Below, piece by piece: positions 18,181 through 26,537 of a DNA stretch of 64,000 nt. The stretch spans positions 744,001 through 808,000 of the forward strand of contig NZ_JACHIJ010000001.1 in assembly GCF_014203115.1 (NCBI RefSeq). The letters are read 5' to 3'. This DNA is from Afipia massiliensis (GTDB lineage Bacteria > Pseudomonadota > Alphaproteobacteria > Rhizobiales > Xanthobacteraceae). The translations under genes and the position numbers were made by a program. The notes beneath the pieces were generated by a model that saw only the letters and a list, made by a program, of their open reading frames with translations, ran no database searches and was not told the origin of the DNA. Positions within the stretch are counted from its first letter, which is position 1. Every line of letters starts with the position of its first letter.

Positions 18181-21100
18181 ATGAATATCTCGAGATTTTT
18201 CATCGACCGGCCGATTTTTGCCGGTGTGCTGTCGGCGCTGATCCTGCTTGCGGGGCTGCTGTCCCTGCCCGCACTGCCGATCTCCGAATATCCGGAAGTC
18301 GCGCCGCCCATCGTGACCGTGCGCGCGCTCTATCCCGGCGCCAATCCGAAGGTGATTATCGAATCGGTCGCGACGCCGCTCGAGGAGCAGATCAACGGCG
18401 TCGAAAACATGCTGTACATGAACAGCCAGGCGACGACCGACGGCGTGTTGACCCTCAACGTCACCTTCCGCCTCGGCACCAATCCCGACCTCGCGCAGCA
18501 GATGGTTCAAAACCGGGTATCGCAGGCGGAGTCGCGGCTGCCGGCGGTGACACGCCAGCTTGGCATCACCACGGTGAAGAGCTCACCGAACATCACGCTG
18601 GTGGTGCATCTGTTGTCGCCGAACGATCGCTACGACACCACTTATTTGCGCAACTTCGGCGTGATCAACGTCAAGGATCGCCTTGCCCGCATTCGTGGCG
18701 TCGGCCAAGTGCAAATCTGGGGCGCCGGCGATTATGCGATGCGTGTCTGGCTCGATCCGCAAAAAGTCGCCGAGCTCGGCCTGTCGCCCGGCGATATCAC
18801 CCGCGAAATCCAGGCCCAGAACGTCGAGGCCGCGGCGGGTACGGTCGGCGGCGCGCCGAACTCCACGGACATCACCCTGCAGATGCCGCTCAATGCGCAG
18901 GGCCGCCTGAAGGACGAGCAGGAATTCGGCGATATCGTCATCAAGACCGGTCAGAATGGCGAAATCACTCGCCTGCGCGACGTTGCGCGGATCGAGCTTG
19001 GCGCTTCCGAATATGCGCTGCGTTCACAGATCGACAATAAATCAGCCGTCGGCATCGGTATCTTCCAATCTCCCGGCGCAAACGCGCTCGCCATCGCCGA
19101 CGAAGTCCACGCGGTGATGACGCAGATCAAACAGAACATGCCCGAGGGTGTCGATTACCGCATCGCCTACGATCCGACGCGGTTCATCCGCGCCTCGATC
19201 GAAGCCGTGATCCACACCCTGCTGGAAGCGATCGCGCTGGTGGTACTGGTCGTCATCCTGTTCCTGCAGACCTGGCGCGCTTCGATCATTCCCCTGATCT
19301 CCGTGCCGGTCTCGATCATCGGCACCTTCGCGGTGCTCCTGCTGTTCGGCTATTCCATCAATGCGCTGAGCCTGTTCGGCCTGGTGCTGGCGATCGGCAT
19401 CGTGGTCGACGACGCCATCGTCGTGGTGGAGAACGTCGAACGCAACATCGAGGAAGGCTTGTCGCCGCGCGATGCGACCTATCGCGCCATGAACGAGGTG
19501 TCGGGACCGATTATCGCCATTGCCCTGGTGCTGGTGGCGGTGTTCGTGCCGCTTGGCTTCATCAGCGGTCTGACCGGCCAGTTCTACAAGCAATTCGCCA
19601 TGACCATCGCGATCTCGACGGTGATCTCCGCGATCAACTCGCTGACGCTGTCACCGGCACTCGCGGCCCTTCTGTTGAAGGGGCACGATCAGCCGAAAGA
19701 TGCGCTCAGCCGCGGCATGGACAGGATCTTCGGCGGCTTCTTCCGGCGGTTCAACAGCGTCTTTCTGAAAGCCTCGGATTCCTATAGCGGCGGCGTCAAG
19801 CGGGTCATCTCGCGCAAGGCCGCCGTCATGGGCGTCTATCTGGTCTTGATCGGCGTCACGGCAGTTCTGTTCAGGGTCGTGCCCGGCGGATTCGTGCCGC
19901 TGCAGGACAAGCAATATCTGATCGGCTTTGCCCAGCTTCAGGAAGGCGCCACGCTCGACCGCACCGAAGAGATAATGCGGCAAATGTCGGCAATCGCCAT
20001 GCAGCAGCCCGGTGTCGAGAGCGCCGTGGCGTTTCCGGGTCTGTCGATCAACGGTTTCACCAACTCGTCAAGCGCCGGCATCGTGTTCTCGACGCTCAAG
20101 CCATTCGGCGAGCGCAAGGATCCTTCGTTGAGCGCCACCGCTATCGCCGCGGAGTTGAATAAGAAATATACAGTCATTCAAGACGCCTTCGTGGCCATGC
20201 TCCCGCCGCCACCGGTCGACGGCCTCGGCACCACCGGCGGTTTCAAGCTGCAGCTCGAAGATCAGGCGGGGCTGGGTTATGAGGCGCTGGACGACGCCAA
20301 GAAAGCCTTCCTCGCCAAAGCAGCACAGGCGCCCGAGCTCACCGGATTGTTTTCGAGCTACAAGGTGGACGTGCCGCAGCTTTATGCGGACATCGACCGC
20401 ACCCGCGCGCGCCAGCTCAACGTGCCGATCACCAGCATCTTCGAGACTTTGCAGGTTTACCTCGGCTCGTACTACGTCAACGACTTCAACAAATTCGGCC
20501 GCGTCTATTCGGTCCGCGTGCAAGCCGACGGCAAATTCCGCGCGCGGCCGGAGGATGTCGGCCAGTTGAAGGTGCGCTCGACGACCGGCGATATGATCCC
20601 GATGTCGGTGCTGCTGCGGTTGCAATCCACCGCCGGCCCCGAAAGCGCGATGCGCTATAACGGCTTCCTCGCCGCCGACATCAACGGTGACACCGCGCCG
20701 GGCTATTCCACCGGTCAATCGCAAGCCGCCGTCGCGCGCATCGCGAGCGAGACGCTGCCCAAGGGCATCGGCTTTGAGTGGACGGACCTGACCTATCAGG
20801 AGATCATCGCGGGCAACACCTCGCTCTACATCTTCCCGATCGTGATGCTGCTGGTGTTCCTGGTGCTCGCTGCGCAATATGAAAGCCTGATGCTGCCGCT
20901 GGCGATCATCATGATCGTGCCGATGTCGCTGCTGGCCGCGATGTTCGGGGTCTGGATCACCGGCAACGACAACAACATCTTCACCCAGATCGGCCTGTTC
21001 GTTCTGGTCGGGCTGTCGGCCAAGAACGCGATTCTGATCGTGGAGTTCGCACGTGAACTTGAGTTTGCCGGACGCACGCCGATCGCAGCGGCGATCGAGG

Positions 21101-21396
21101 CCAGCCGCTTGCGATTGCGGCCGATCCTGATGACGTCGATCGCCTTCATCATGGGCGTGGTGCCGCTGGTGACATCGGTCGGCGCCGGCGCGGAGATGCG
21201 CCACGCCATGGGCATCGCGGTGTTCTCCGGCATGATCGGCGTCACGGCGTTCGGCATCTTCTTCACGCCGGTGTTCTACGTGCTGCTGCGTGGCGTCACC
21301 GGCAACAAGCCGCTGGCCCAGCACGGCGTAAGCTCGATCGAGCCGATCCCCGCAGCACACCCCGCGCCTCATGCGCTGAAGGATGCTGCTGAATAG
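18181..21396 (+). CDS. RND family multidrug efflux inner-membrane transporter (HAE1)
   Basis: AcrB/MexF-like proton-driven pump, 1071 aa, full length, with 12 TM segments and two large periplasmic loops. It starts MNISRFFIDRPIFAGVLSAL. The TM4 proton relay is D410-D411 in GIVVDDAIVVVENVERN, and GLSAKNAILIVEFA with the relay Lys lies in TM10. PISEYPEVAPPIVTV is the usual porter-domain opening. The MexF/BpeF-like subgroup typically exports chloramphenicol, quinolones or phenolics, but drug specificity is not readable here. It is followed by a strong terminator. Confidence 0.96.
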   Translation: MNISRFFIDRPIFAGVLSALILLAGLLSLPALPISEYPEVAPPIVTVRALYPGANPKVIIESVATPLEEQINGVENMLYMNSQATTDGVLTLNVTFRLGTNPDLAQQMVQNRVSQAESRLPAVTRQLGITTVKSSPNITLVVHLLSPNDRYDTTYLRNFGVINVKDRLARIRGVGQVQIWGAGDYAMRVWLDPQKVAELGLSPGDITREIQAQNVEAAAGTVGGAPNSTDITLQMPLNAQGRLKDEQEFGDIVIKTGQNGEITRLRDVARIELGASEYALRSQIDNKSAVGIGIFQSPGANALAIADEVHAVMTQIKQNMPEGVDYRIAYDPTRFIRASIEAVIHTLLEAIALVVLVVILFLQTWRASIIPLISVPVSIIGTFAVLLLFGYSINALSLFGLVLAIGIVVDDAIVVVENVERNIEEGLSPRDATYRAMNEVSGPIIAIALVLVAVFVPLGFISGLTGQFYKQFAMTIAISTVISAINSLTLSPALAALLLKGHDQPKDALSRGMDRIFGGFFRRFNSVFLKASDSYSGGVKRVISRKAAVMGVYLVLIGVTAVLFRVVPGGFVPLQDKQYLIGFAQLQEGATLDRTEEIMRQMSAIAMQQPGVESAVAFPGLSINGFTNSSSAGIVFSTLKPFGERKDPSLSATAIAAELNKKYTVIQDAFVAMLPPPPVDGLGTTGGFKLQLEDQAGLGYEALDDAKKAFLAKAAQAPELTGLFSSYKVDVPQLYADIDRTRARQLNVPITSIFETLQVYLGSYYVNDFNKFGRVYSVRVQADGKFRARPEDVGQLKVRSTTGDMIPMSVLLRLQSTAGPESAMRYNGFLAADINGDTAPGYSTGQSQAAVARIASETLPKGIGFEWTDLTYQEIIAGNTSLYIFPIVMLLVFLVLAAQYESLMLPLAIIMIVPMSLLAAMFGVWITGNDNNIFTQIGLFVLVGLSAKNAILIVEFARELEFAGRTPIAAAIEASRLRLRPILMTSIAFIMGVVPLVTSVGAGAEMRHAMGIAVFSGMIGVTAFGIFFTPVFYVLLRGVTGNKPLAQHGVSSIEPIPAAHPAPHALKDAAE

Positions 21397-21525
21397 CCTG
21401 CTCACTGAGCGGGCCACGAGATGGCGCACAGCTGCATTGCCCGTGACAGCGATGCGCCCGCGACACGAAGCGGTCCGGTCCTTGCCCCTCCAAGCCGGAT
21501 CGCTTCGGTCGCAACTTCTGCAAAG

Positions 21526-21556
21526 AAAATGGCCGGGGAAACCCCGGCCATTTTTT
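21526..21556 (+). terminator. Rho-independent terminator of the RND operon
   Basis: AATGGCCGGGG pairs perfectly with CCCCGGCCATT around an AAA loop, followed by a run of T (21551-21556). The A-rich flank at 21526-21529 would make it work on the opposite strand as well. It lies 130 bases after the pump stop. Confidence 0.92.
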
Positions 21557-21565
21557 ATAATCTTG

Positions 21566-21686
21566 GTCGTCCCGGCGAAGGCCGGGACCCATAACCACCG
21601 GCCTCTGCAATTGAGGCAAATTGGTTGAGCACGTCTTCGCAACAACACCGACAGGGATGATGGGTCCCGGCCTTCGCCAGGACGAC
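21566..21686. repeat. REP-like palindromic element, family A (copy 2)
   Basis: The same arms as copy 1 occur here: GTCGTCCCGGCGAAGGCCGG near 21567 and its inverted partner ending GGCCTTCGCCAGGACGAC at 21686, with one mismatch. It lies between the terminator of the RND operon and the convergent hutX gene. Confidence 0.9.
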
Positions 21687-21696
21687 GCACGTGAAA

Positions 21697-22197
21697 TTAT
21701 CCCAGCGTCTTCGCCAGCGCGCGAAACTTCTCGAGCTGATCGGTCTTGAGCGCGCGGGCTTCATCCCGCCCAACGAAGACCTTGAACATCACGCCGCCAT
21801 CGACATTGAGGAACGCCGCGAAGGCCGACGACTTGCCCATGAATGGACGTTCGACGAAGGCGATCCCGCCGCAGCGCTCATGCCGCAGATGGCCGTGCAT
21901 GCCCTTGGGCTTCATGATGTTGTAGTAGCCGCGTCCGATCTCACCGCCGCCGACAGGCTCGGTGACCTCGAAGATGCCGTCCTCGGTATGGATGATCAGC
22001 GTCACCTCGCCCCATGTCGCGATGTCCTGCATCGCAGCCACGAACGCGGAGCCCGGCGCGAAGCTGCGCATCTCCTCCGGCAACGCCTCGATCACGGCGC
22101 GCGCCGTGACGTTCTTCTCCCGCGCGACGTCCTCGATGACGCCGCCGGGGTTCTCCGCCATATGTTTCTTGAGATCGGCCAAATCGGTGCTCAGCAT
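21697..22197 (-). CDS. hutX: Heme utilization cytosolic carrier protein HutX/HuvX
   Basis: 166-aa HutX/ChuX family protein that binds heme in the cytosol after import and hands it to degradation. A short N-terminal helical part is followed by the core: FAPGSAFVAAMQDIATWGEV, IIHTEDGIFEV, GYYNIMKPKGMHGHLRHERC with heme-facing His/Arg, and FVERPFMGKSSAFAAFLN. ATG 22197 is preceded by GAGAGGG about six bases upstream; longer frames overlap the monooxygenase gene in another frame. It is the last gene of hmuR - monooxygenase - hutX. Confidence 0.9.
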   Translation of the reverse strand: MLSTDLADLKKHMAENPGGVIEDVAREKNVTARAVIEALPEEMRSFAPGSAFVAAMQDIATWGEVTLIIHTEDGIFEVTEPVGGGEIGRGYYNIMKPKGMHGHLRHERCGGIAFVERPFMGKSSAFAAFLNVDGGVMFKVFVGRDEARALKTDQLEKFRALAKTLG

Positions 22198-22208
22198 GGA
22201 TTGCCCTC

Positions 22209-22544
22209 TCAAGCCGCGGCGCTGGTCTTGCGCTCGCTCTGGATGATGTCGAAGCCTTCGAACTTCGGATGGCCGAGGTAGAGGCTCGGGCCGGTCTGGT
22301 TGTCGGCGCGGGCATGCGCCTTGCGGAACTGCTCGGACTTGGTCCACGCCTCGAACGAGGCCTTGTCGGCCCACAACGTGTGCGTCGAATACAGCGTGTG
22401 ATCCTCGGCCACCGGGCCGCGCAGCAAGTGAAATTCGACGAAGCCGGCAAGCTCGCTGAGATACGACTCGCGCGTCGCCCATACGGTCTCGAACGCCTGT
22501 TCGGAGCCGGTCTTCACCTGGAAACGGTTCATAGCAATAAACAT
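22209..22544 (-). CDS. hmuQ: Heme-degrading monooxygenase, IsdG/HmuQ type
   Basis: 111-aa ferredoxin-like ABM-fold enzyme that oxidatively opens heme to release iron. Residues equivalent to the IsdG catalytic triad are all present: N6 (MFIAMNRFQV), W67 (KASFEAW) and H77 (QFRKAH). Bradyrhizobium HmuQ and HmuD are close functional relatives that yield biliverdin, so the symbol is assigned by family and context. It sits 11 bases before hutX and about 160 bases after hmuR, all on the minus strand. Confidence 0.88.
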   Translation of the reverse strand: MFIAMNRFQVKTGSEQAFETVWATRESYLSELAGFVEFHLLRGPVAEDHTLYSTHTLWADKASFEAWTKSEQFRKAHARADNQTGPSLYLGHPKFEGFDIIQSERKTSAAA

Positions 22545-22630
22545 TGGTCTTCTCCTGTTTGTCTTACTGTAAGGCCGAACGGCCGGTTATCAAAGTCTCG
22601 AATAACAGGGCGCGTTTCTGAAAACGCCAC

Positions 22631-22658
22631 ATGCCGCGCAGAAAACTCTGCGCGGCAT
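22631..22658 (-). terminator. Strong hairpin between hmuR and the heme monooxygenase
   Basis: ATGCCGCGCAGA (22631-22642) pairs perfectly with TCTGCGCGGCAT (22647-22658) around a 4-base loop, 44-72 bases past the hmuR stop. On the minus strand a TTTT follows only after seven other bases. It is therefore at best a weak terminator, and may instead act as a partial attenuator or an mRNA-stabilising end. Confidence 0.6.
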
Positions 22659-22702
22659 TGTCCTGTTTGCTTTTCGAAAAGCAGTTATTGAGCGTTCTGC
22701 GT

Positions 22703-25084
22703 TCAGCTTCCTCCGAAGTGGTATCTCAGACCGGCCTTGTAGACGATGCCCGCGCCAGCGCTGGCCCAGAGCACGTCGTTCTGCGGCGAAGTGAAGTCGG
22801 CGGCGCGCGGAATAGCGTAAGGCCGGTAGTATTGATTCAGGAGGTTCTCGACCGAGAAGTTCAGCGCGAAATCCTTGGTCGGTCTCACTTGCAGATACAG
22901 GTTGACCAGGTCGTAGGATGTGCCCGGCAGATAGGTGACCGGAATATCGGTGTTGCTCTTCACCGACGTCCACATCGCCGACAGTATCACCTGATTGTCG
23001 AGGAAGCGCAGGCCAGCCGTCGTCGTCACCTTCTGCGGCTGGATGCTGTAGAGGCCGATATTGGTCTGGGTGTTCTTGCCTTCCTGCAGCGTCAGCGACA
23101 CGCCTACGAAATAGTCGTTGGCGTCGTACATCGTTTCGGCTTCGAAGCCCTGGATCCGGGCATGCGCGATGTTCTGATACTGAAGATACGTCGTCGGAAA
23201 CACACCTGGAATCGGCGGGAAGGAATTGAACGGAGGTCCGGTGAACTGGACACTGTCGATATAGTCGTCGACATCGTTGCGGAAGAGATTCAGCTTGCCG
23301 CGGAAACTGTCGCCGGCCCTGAACAGATCATTCTTCTTGATGTTGACGCCGATTTCCTTGGTCTTGCCGACCTCGGGACGCAGATTGGGATTCGGCAGGA
23401 AGCAGAAGAAGCCGCGCGTGCCGTCCGGGCAGATCGAAAAGTCACCCTGCCCGGCACCGGTTGCGACGTGGGCGCTATCCACCAGTGTTTCAGTGATCGA
23501 GGGCGCGCGATAGCCTTCCGCGTAGCTGACATATGGCGTCACGACGCTCGCGGGCAGAAGTCCGATGGTAATTTTCGGCGAGAAGCGGTCGCCGCTGGCC
23601 GAACCTGCCGATGAACTGAGCTGATAGTTATCGTACCGAATCGCGCTGACCATTTCGAACAGCGAGGTGTAGTTGGTCTTCCACTGGACGAAGGCGCCGG
23701 TGACTGTGCGTTCGCCGCCGGGCGTGGTCTTGTTGGAATTGCCGCTCTTGTCCGCCGTCGAAACGTTGTCGCGGAAGCCGTCTCCACCGTAAGTGACGGC
23801 GTGGCGCCAGTCGCCGGTCTCAAAACGCGACGTGTTGTGAAAGTCGAACCCGAACGTGTCGATCAGATAACTGCGCTGATCGCCGACGCAGCCGGTGATG
23901 CTGTTGCCCGGCCGACCGCCAATGCAATTGCCGGTCGCCGCTGTCGAGTTGTGCAGGGTCTTGACCTGCTGGCTATCGGTCCGATTCCAGTAAATCTTGG
24001 CATCCCAGTCGAAGATCTGGTCGTCGGGCCGGGAGTACTTCCAGCCGAGCGTGGTGGTGTAGTTCTTCAGGTTGGTCGCATAGACCGATGTGCCGTTGCC
24101 CGCCGCTCCTGGCTGCGCGAAAGGCTGCCCCACCGGCCGACGCGGCTGACCAACGTTATAAATGTCTTCCTGGAAGATGCCGCCGAGCTTGATCTCATGC
24201 CCATCCGCAGGACGCACTGTCAGTTTTGCGATACCGCTTGAGAGCCGCTGCGCGGTATTCTCGACAGTGACTCCAAGGCCATCCTTGTAGTTGTTCTGCG
24301 TCGAGTAGGTACCGCCTGCGAACACATCGACGTTCGAATTGACGTGCACACCGCCGAAGATCGATCCGAGCGCGCGGCCGCTGTTGGTGCCGAACACCGT
24401 GTTGGTATCGAGGCCCCAGCGCTCACCGGGACGCACCACATCCTGAATGTCCTTGGTGCGGAACGAGGCCACGCCGCCGATGGCGCCCGAGCCATAGATA
24501 TTGGCGGTCGGACCGCGCACGATGTCGATGCCGCCGATCAGTTCGGGATTGAGGAAGAACGAGCCATTCGAGTTGTGGCCGGTACGCTGGTAATTCTGAC
24601 GCGCGCCATCGACCACCACCGCAACGCGGCCGAAATCCTGCAAGCCGCGAATGTTGATCGCTGTCGACGGATCGTCACCGCGGTCCTGCAACCAGACGCC
24701 GGGAACATTGTAGACGAGGTCGCCTACCGTGGAGGCATTGCGCCCCTGGATCTGTTCGAGCGTCACAACACTGACCGGCGCCAGCGCATCGATTGCACGC
24801 TCCTGGGTCTTCGTCGCGGCAACCGTGATCTCGTCGAGTGATTGATATACCGGCTGTCCGATCTGGGCGTTCGCGTTCATCAGCTTCGCCTGCGGCACAG
24901 GCACTTCCGCCATCGGCGCACCGGCGCGCTTGCGCTTGATCGGCTTCGGCTTGGCCGGTTGAACAGCCTGGCTGGACGCTTCAGCGGATTGCGCATGCAC
25001 TGGCCCAACGACAACCACCGCTCCCAGCGCAACAATAGACATAGATAGTAACAGCGCGCACGCGCGCGCGTTCAGCCCAGACAT
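22703..25084 (-). CDS. hmuR: TonB-dependent heme/hemoglobin receptor
   Basis: Outer-membrane beta-barrel receptor of 793 aa. The signal peptide ends at VHAQ (about residue 32), a Pro/Lys-rich linker follows, and a TonB box DEITVAA lies near 83-89. The plug has SVVTLEQIQGRNASTVGDLV and INIRGLQDFGRVAVVVDGAR. The barrel includes LRPEVGKTKEIGVNIKK and ends in GLRYHFGGS. The plug and the FRNDVDDYI-type barrel strand fit the hemoglobin/heme receptor group (HmuR/HutA-like). ATG 25084 gives a clean signal peptide and has GGGG upstream. It is divergent from hmuPTUV. Confidence 0.92.
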   Translation of the reverse strand: MSGLNARACALLLSMSIVALGAVVVVGPVHAQSAEASSQAVQPAKPKPIKRKRAGAPMAEVPVPQAKLMNANAQIGQPVYQSLDEITVAATKTQERAIDALAPVSVVTLEQIQGRNASTVGDLVYNVPGVWLQDRGDDPSTAINIRGLQDFGRVAVVVDGARQNYQRTGHNSNGSFFLNPELIGGIDIVRGPTANIYGSGAIGGVASFRTKDIQDVVRPGERWGLDTNTVFGTNSGRALGSIFGGVHVNSNVDVFAGGTYSTQNNYKDGLGVTVENTAQRLSSGIAKLTVRPADGHEIKLGGIFQEDIYNVGQPRRPVGQPFAQPGAAGNGTSVYATNLKNYTTTLGWKYSRPDDQIFDWDAKIYWNRTDSQQVKTLHNSTAATGNCIGGRPGNSITGCVGDQRSYLIDTFGFDFHNTSRFETGDWRHAVTYGGDGFRDNVSTADKSGNSNKTTPGGERTVTGAFVQWKTNYTSLFEMVSAIRYDNYQLSSSAGSASGDRFSPKITIGLLPASVVTPYVSYAEGYRAPSITETLVDSAHVATGAGQGDFSICPDGTRGFFCFLPNPNLRPEVGKTKEIGVNIKKNDLFRAGDSFRGKLNLFRNDVDDYIDSVQFTGPPFNSFPPIPGVFPTTYLQYQNIAHARIQGFEAETMYDANDYFVGVSLTLQEGKNTQTNIGLYSIQPQKVTTTAGLRFLDNQVILSAMWTSVKSNTDIPVTYLPGTSYDLVNLYLQVRPTKDFALNFSVENLLNQYYRPYAIPRAADFTSPQNDVLWASAGAGIVYKAGLRYHFGGS

Positions 25085-25236
25085 GACAGCCCCAAATCTT
25101 CTTGATGCTTTTTGTGATGCGGCTGGCGGGCGTCGCCCGAAGGGCGGCTGGCTGGCTATCTTGGAATCCGTTGACCACTGCCAACGTGTTGCCACTTTTC
25201 GTAAAATGCCTCGTCGGGGTCAAGCCAACCAACGGT

Positions 25237-25259
25237 CAGTTTAAACCTATTGTAAACTG
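25237..25259. promoter_or_regulatory. Candidate iron/heme-responsive operator (Irr/ICE-like) in the hmuR-hmuP intergenic region
   Basis: CAGTTTA (25237-25243) and TAAACTG (25253-25259) form a perfect 7-bp inverted repeat with a 9-bp spacer. It lies 153 bases upstream of hmuR and 71 bases upstream of hmuP. Its 21-bp core, AGTTTA-N9-TAAACT, has the outer half-sites expected of iron control elements bound by Irr in Bradyrhizobium relatives. The inner TAGAA/TTCTA positions are only partly kept. It could serve both divergent promoters. Confidence 0.5.
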
Positions 25260-25329
25260 GAGTGTTGGAATTCGCCCGCCGACAAACATAAGAACAACCA
25301 AGACTTTCCGAACAGGACTCGCAAAGCGG

Positions 25330-25548
25330 ATGAATGCTGGCTCTCCCCAAGACCCCGACGGCATTTCGGGCAAAGACGCCGGCGATCAATCTAGAACGAC
25401 TCTAATTGAGCGTTCGATCCCTTTGACGGATAACCGTATCCAGAGCCGTGACCTGTTCGTGTCCTCGCGCGAGATCACCATCTCGCATGGCGAGGAAACC
25501 TATCGCTTGCGGCTGACCTCGCAAAACAAGCTGATCCTGACCAAATGA
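25330..25548 (+). CDS. hmuP: Hemin uptake protein HemP/HmuP
   Basis: Small HemP-family protein, 72 aa. The conserved module is at the C-terminus: IQSRDLFVSSREITISHGEE followed by YRLRLTSQNKLILTK, matching the family's S-R-E...YRLRLT..NKLILTK pattern. In Bradyrhizobium HmuP activates heme-uptake genes together with Irr. ATG 25330 is the nearest upstream start; no strong Shine-Dalgarno is visible, so a shorter protein starting at a GTG is possible. Its stop overlaps the hmuT start (ATGA). Confidence 0.85.
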   Translation: MNAGSPQDPDGISGKDAGDQSRTTLIERSIPLTDNRIQSRDLFVSSREITISHGEETYRLRLTSQNKLILTK

Positions 25549-26537
25549 ACTGCAGAATGCCCGCACCACGAACGACCGGCGTATTGCTCGGCGTCACGCT
25601 CGCCCTCGCCGCTGGCCTTTGCGTGAGCGCTGTCCCGTTCGCGACCGCCCGCGCCGAAAGCATCGTCGTCCATGATGCCCGTGGCCGCGACGTGGCTATC
25701 GGCAACCGGTCGCGCATCGTCTCGATCGGCGGCGCGATCACGGAAATTCTGTATGCGCTCGGCCTCGAGGAGCGGATCGTCGGTGTGGACACCACGAGTC
25801 TTTACCCGCCGAAGGCGCTCGGCGAAAAGCCGAACGTCGGCTACATGCGGCAGCTGAGCGCAGAAGGCGTGCTCGGCCTCAACCCGCAACTGATCCTCGC
25901 CATCGAAGGCTCCGGCCCGAAAGAAACGCTGGACGTTCTCGACGCAGCGAAAATTCCGTTCGTGTCGTTTCCCGAAACCTACACCGAGCAAGGCCTGATC
26001 GATAAGATCAAGATGGTCGCGCACGCGATGGACGCCGACGCCCGTGGCGCGTGTCTCACCGCGGCGGTCAGCGGCGACCTTGCCGAACTGAAGAAGCTGC
26101 GCGACAGCGTCAAGAAGCCTGCGCGCGTGATGTTCGTGATGTCGTTCCTGAACGGCCGCGCGATGGTGGCAGGACACAAGACGGCGGCAAACGAGATCAT
26201 CAAGCTCGCCGGCGGCGTCAATGCAGTTGACGGGTTCGAGGGCTACAAGCCGGTCAATGACGAAGCCATCGTCGCGGCCAAGCCTGACGTTATTCTCACC
26301 ATGCAGCGCGGCCGCGAGCAGCTCGACGCTCAGACCGTGTTCGCCAATCCGTCGTTTGCGCTGACACCTGCCGCTGCCAAGAAATCGTTCGTGGCGATGG
26401 ACGGACTTTATCTGCTGGGCTTCGGTCCGCGCACCGCGGCCGCGGCCCGCGATCTGGCGCTGTCGCTTTATCCCGACCTCACCGACAAGGCCGCGACATG
26501 GAAGCCGGCGACGCTGACCGTCGACTGCCATAAATGA
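25545..26537 (+). CDS. hmuT: Heme ABC transporter, periplasmic heme-binding protein
   Basis: 330-aa class III solute-binding protein. The signal peptide ends near FATARA (about residue 37). The two-lobe body includes RIVSIGGAITEILYALG (near 55), RIVGVDTTSLYPPKA, NVGYMRQLSAEGVLGLNPQL and TMQRGREQLD. These match HmuT/PhuT heme carriers, with the Tyr in NVGYMRQ a candidate heme ligand. It is translationally coupled at both ends (ATGA with hmuP and with hmuU). Confidence 0.93.
   Translation: MNCRMPAPRTTGVLLGVTLALAAGLCVSAVPFATARAESIVVHDARGRDVAIGNRSRIVSIGGAITEILYALGLEERIVGVDTTSLYPPKALGEKPNVGYMRQLSAEGVLGLNPQLILAIEGSGPKETLDVLDAAKIPFVSFPETYTEQGLIDKIKMVAHAMDADARGACLTAAVSGDLAELKKLRDSVKKPARVMFVMSFLNGRAMVAGHKTAANEIIKLAGGVNAVDGFEGYKPVNDEAIVAAKPDVILTMQRGREQLDAQTVFANPSFALTPAAAKKSFVAMDGLYLLGFGPRTAAAARDLALSLYPDLTDKAATWKPATLTVDCHK

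Noticed and set aside
20068..21690. 540-codon minus-strand frame opposite the RND pump
   Set aside because: The composition is Arg/His/Asp-rich antisense sequence. It crosses the pump, terminator and REP element, and no domain is recognisable.
25389..25404. TAGAA-CGA-CTCTA, resembling an iron control element
   Set aside because: It is imperfect (one mismatch) and lies inside the hmuP coding frame. The perfect repeat at 25237 is the better candidate.
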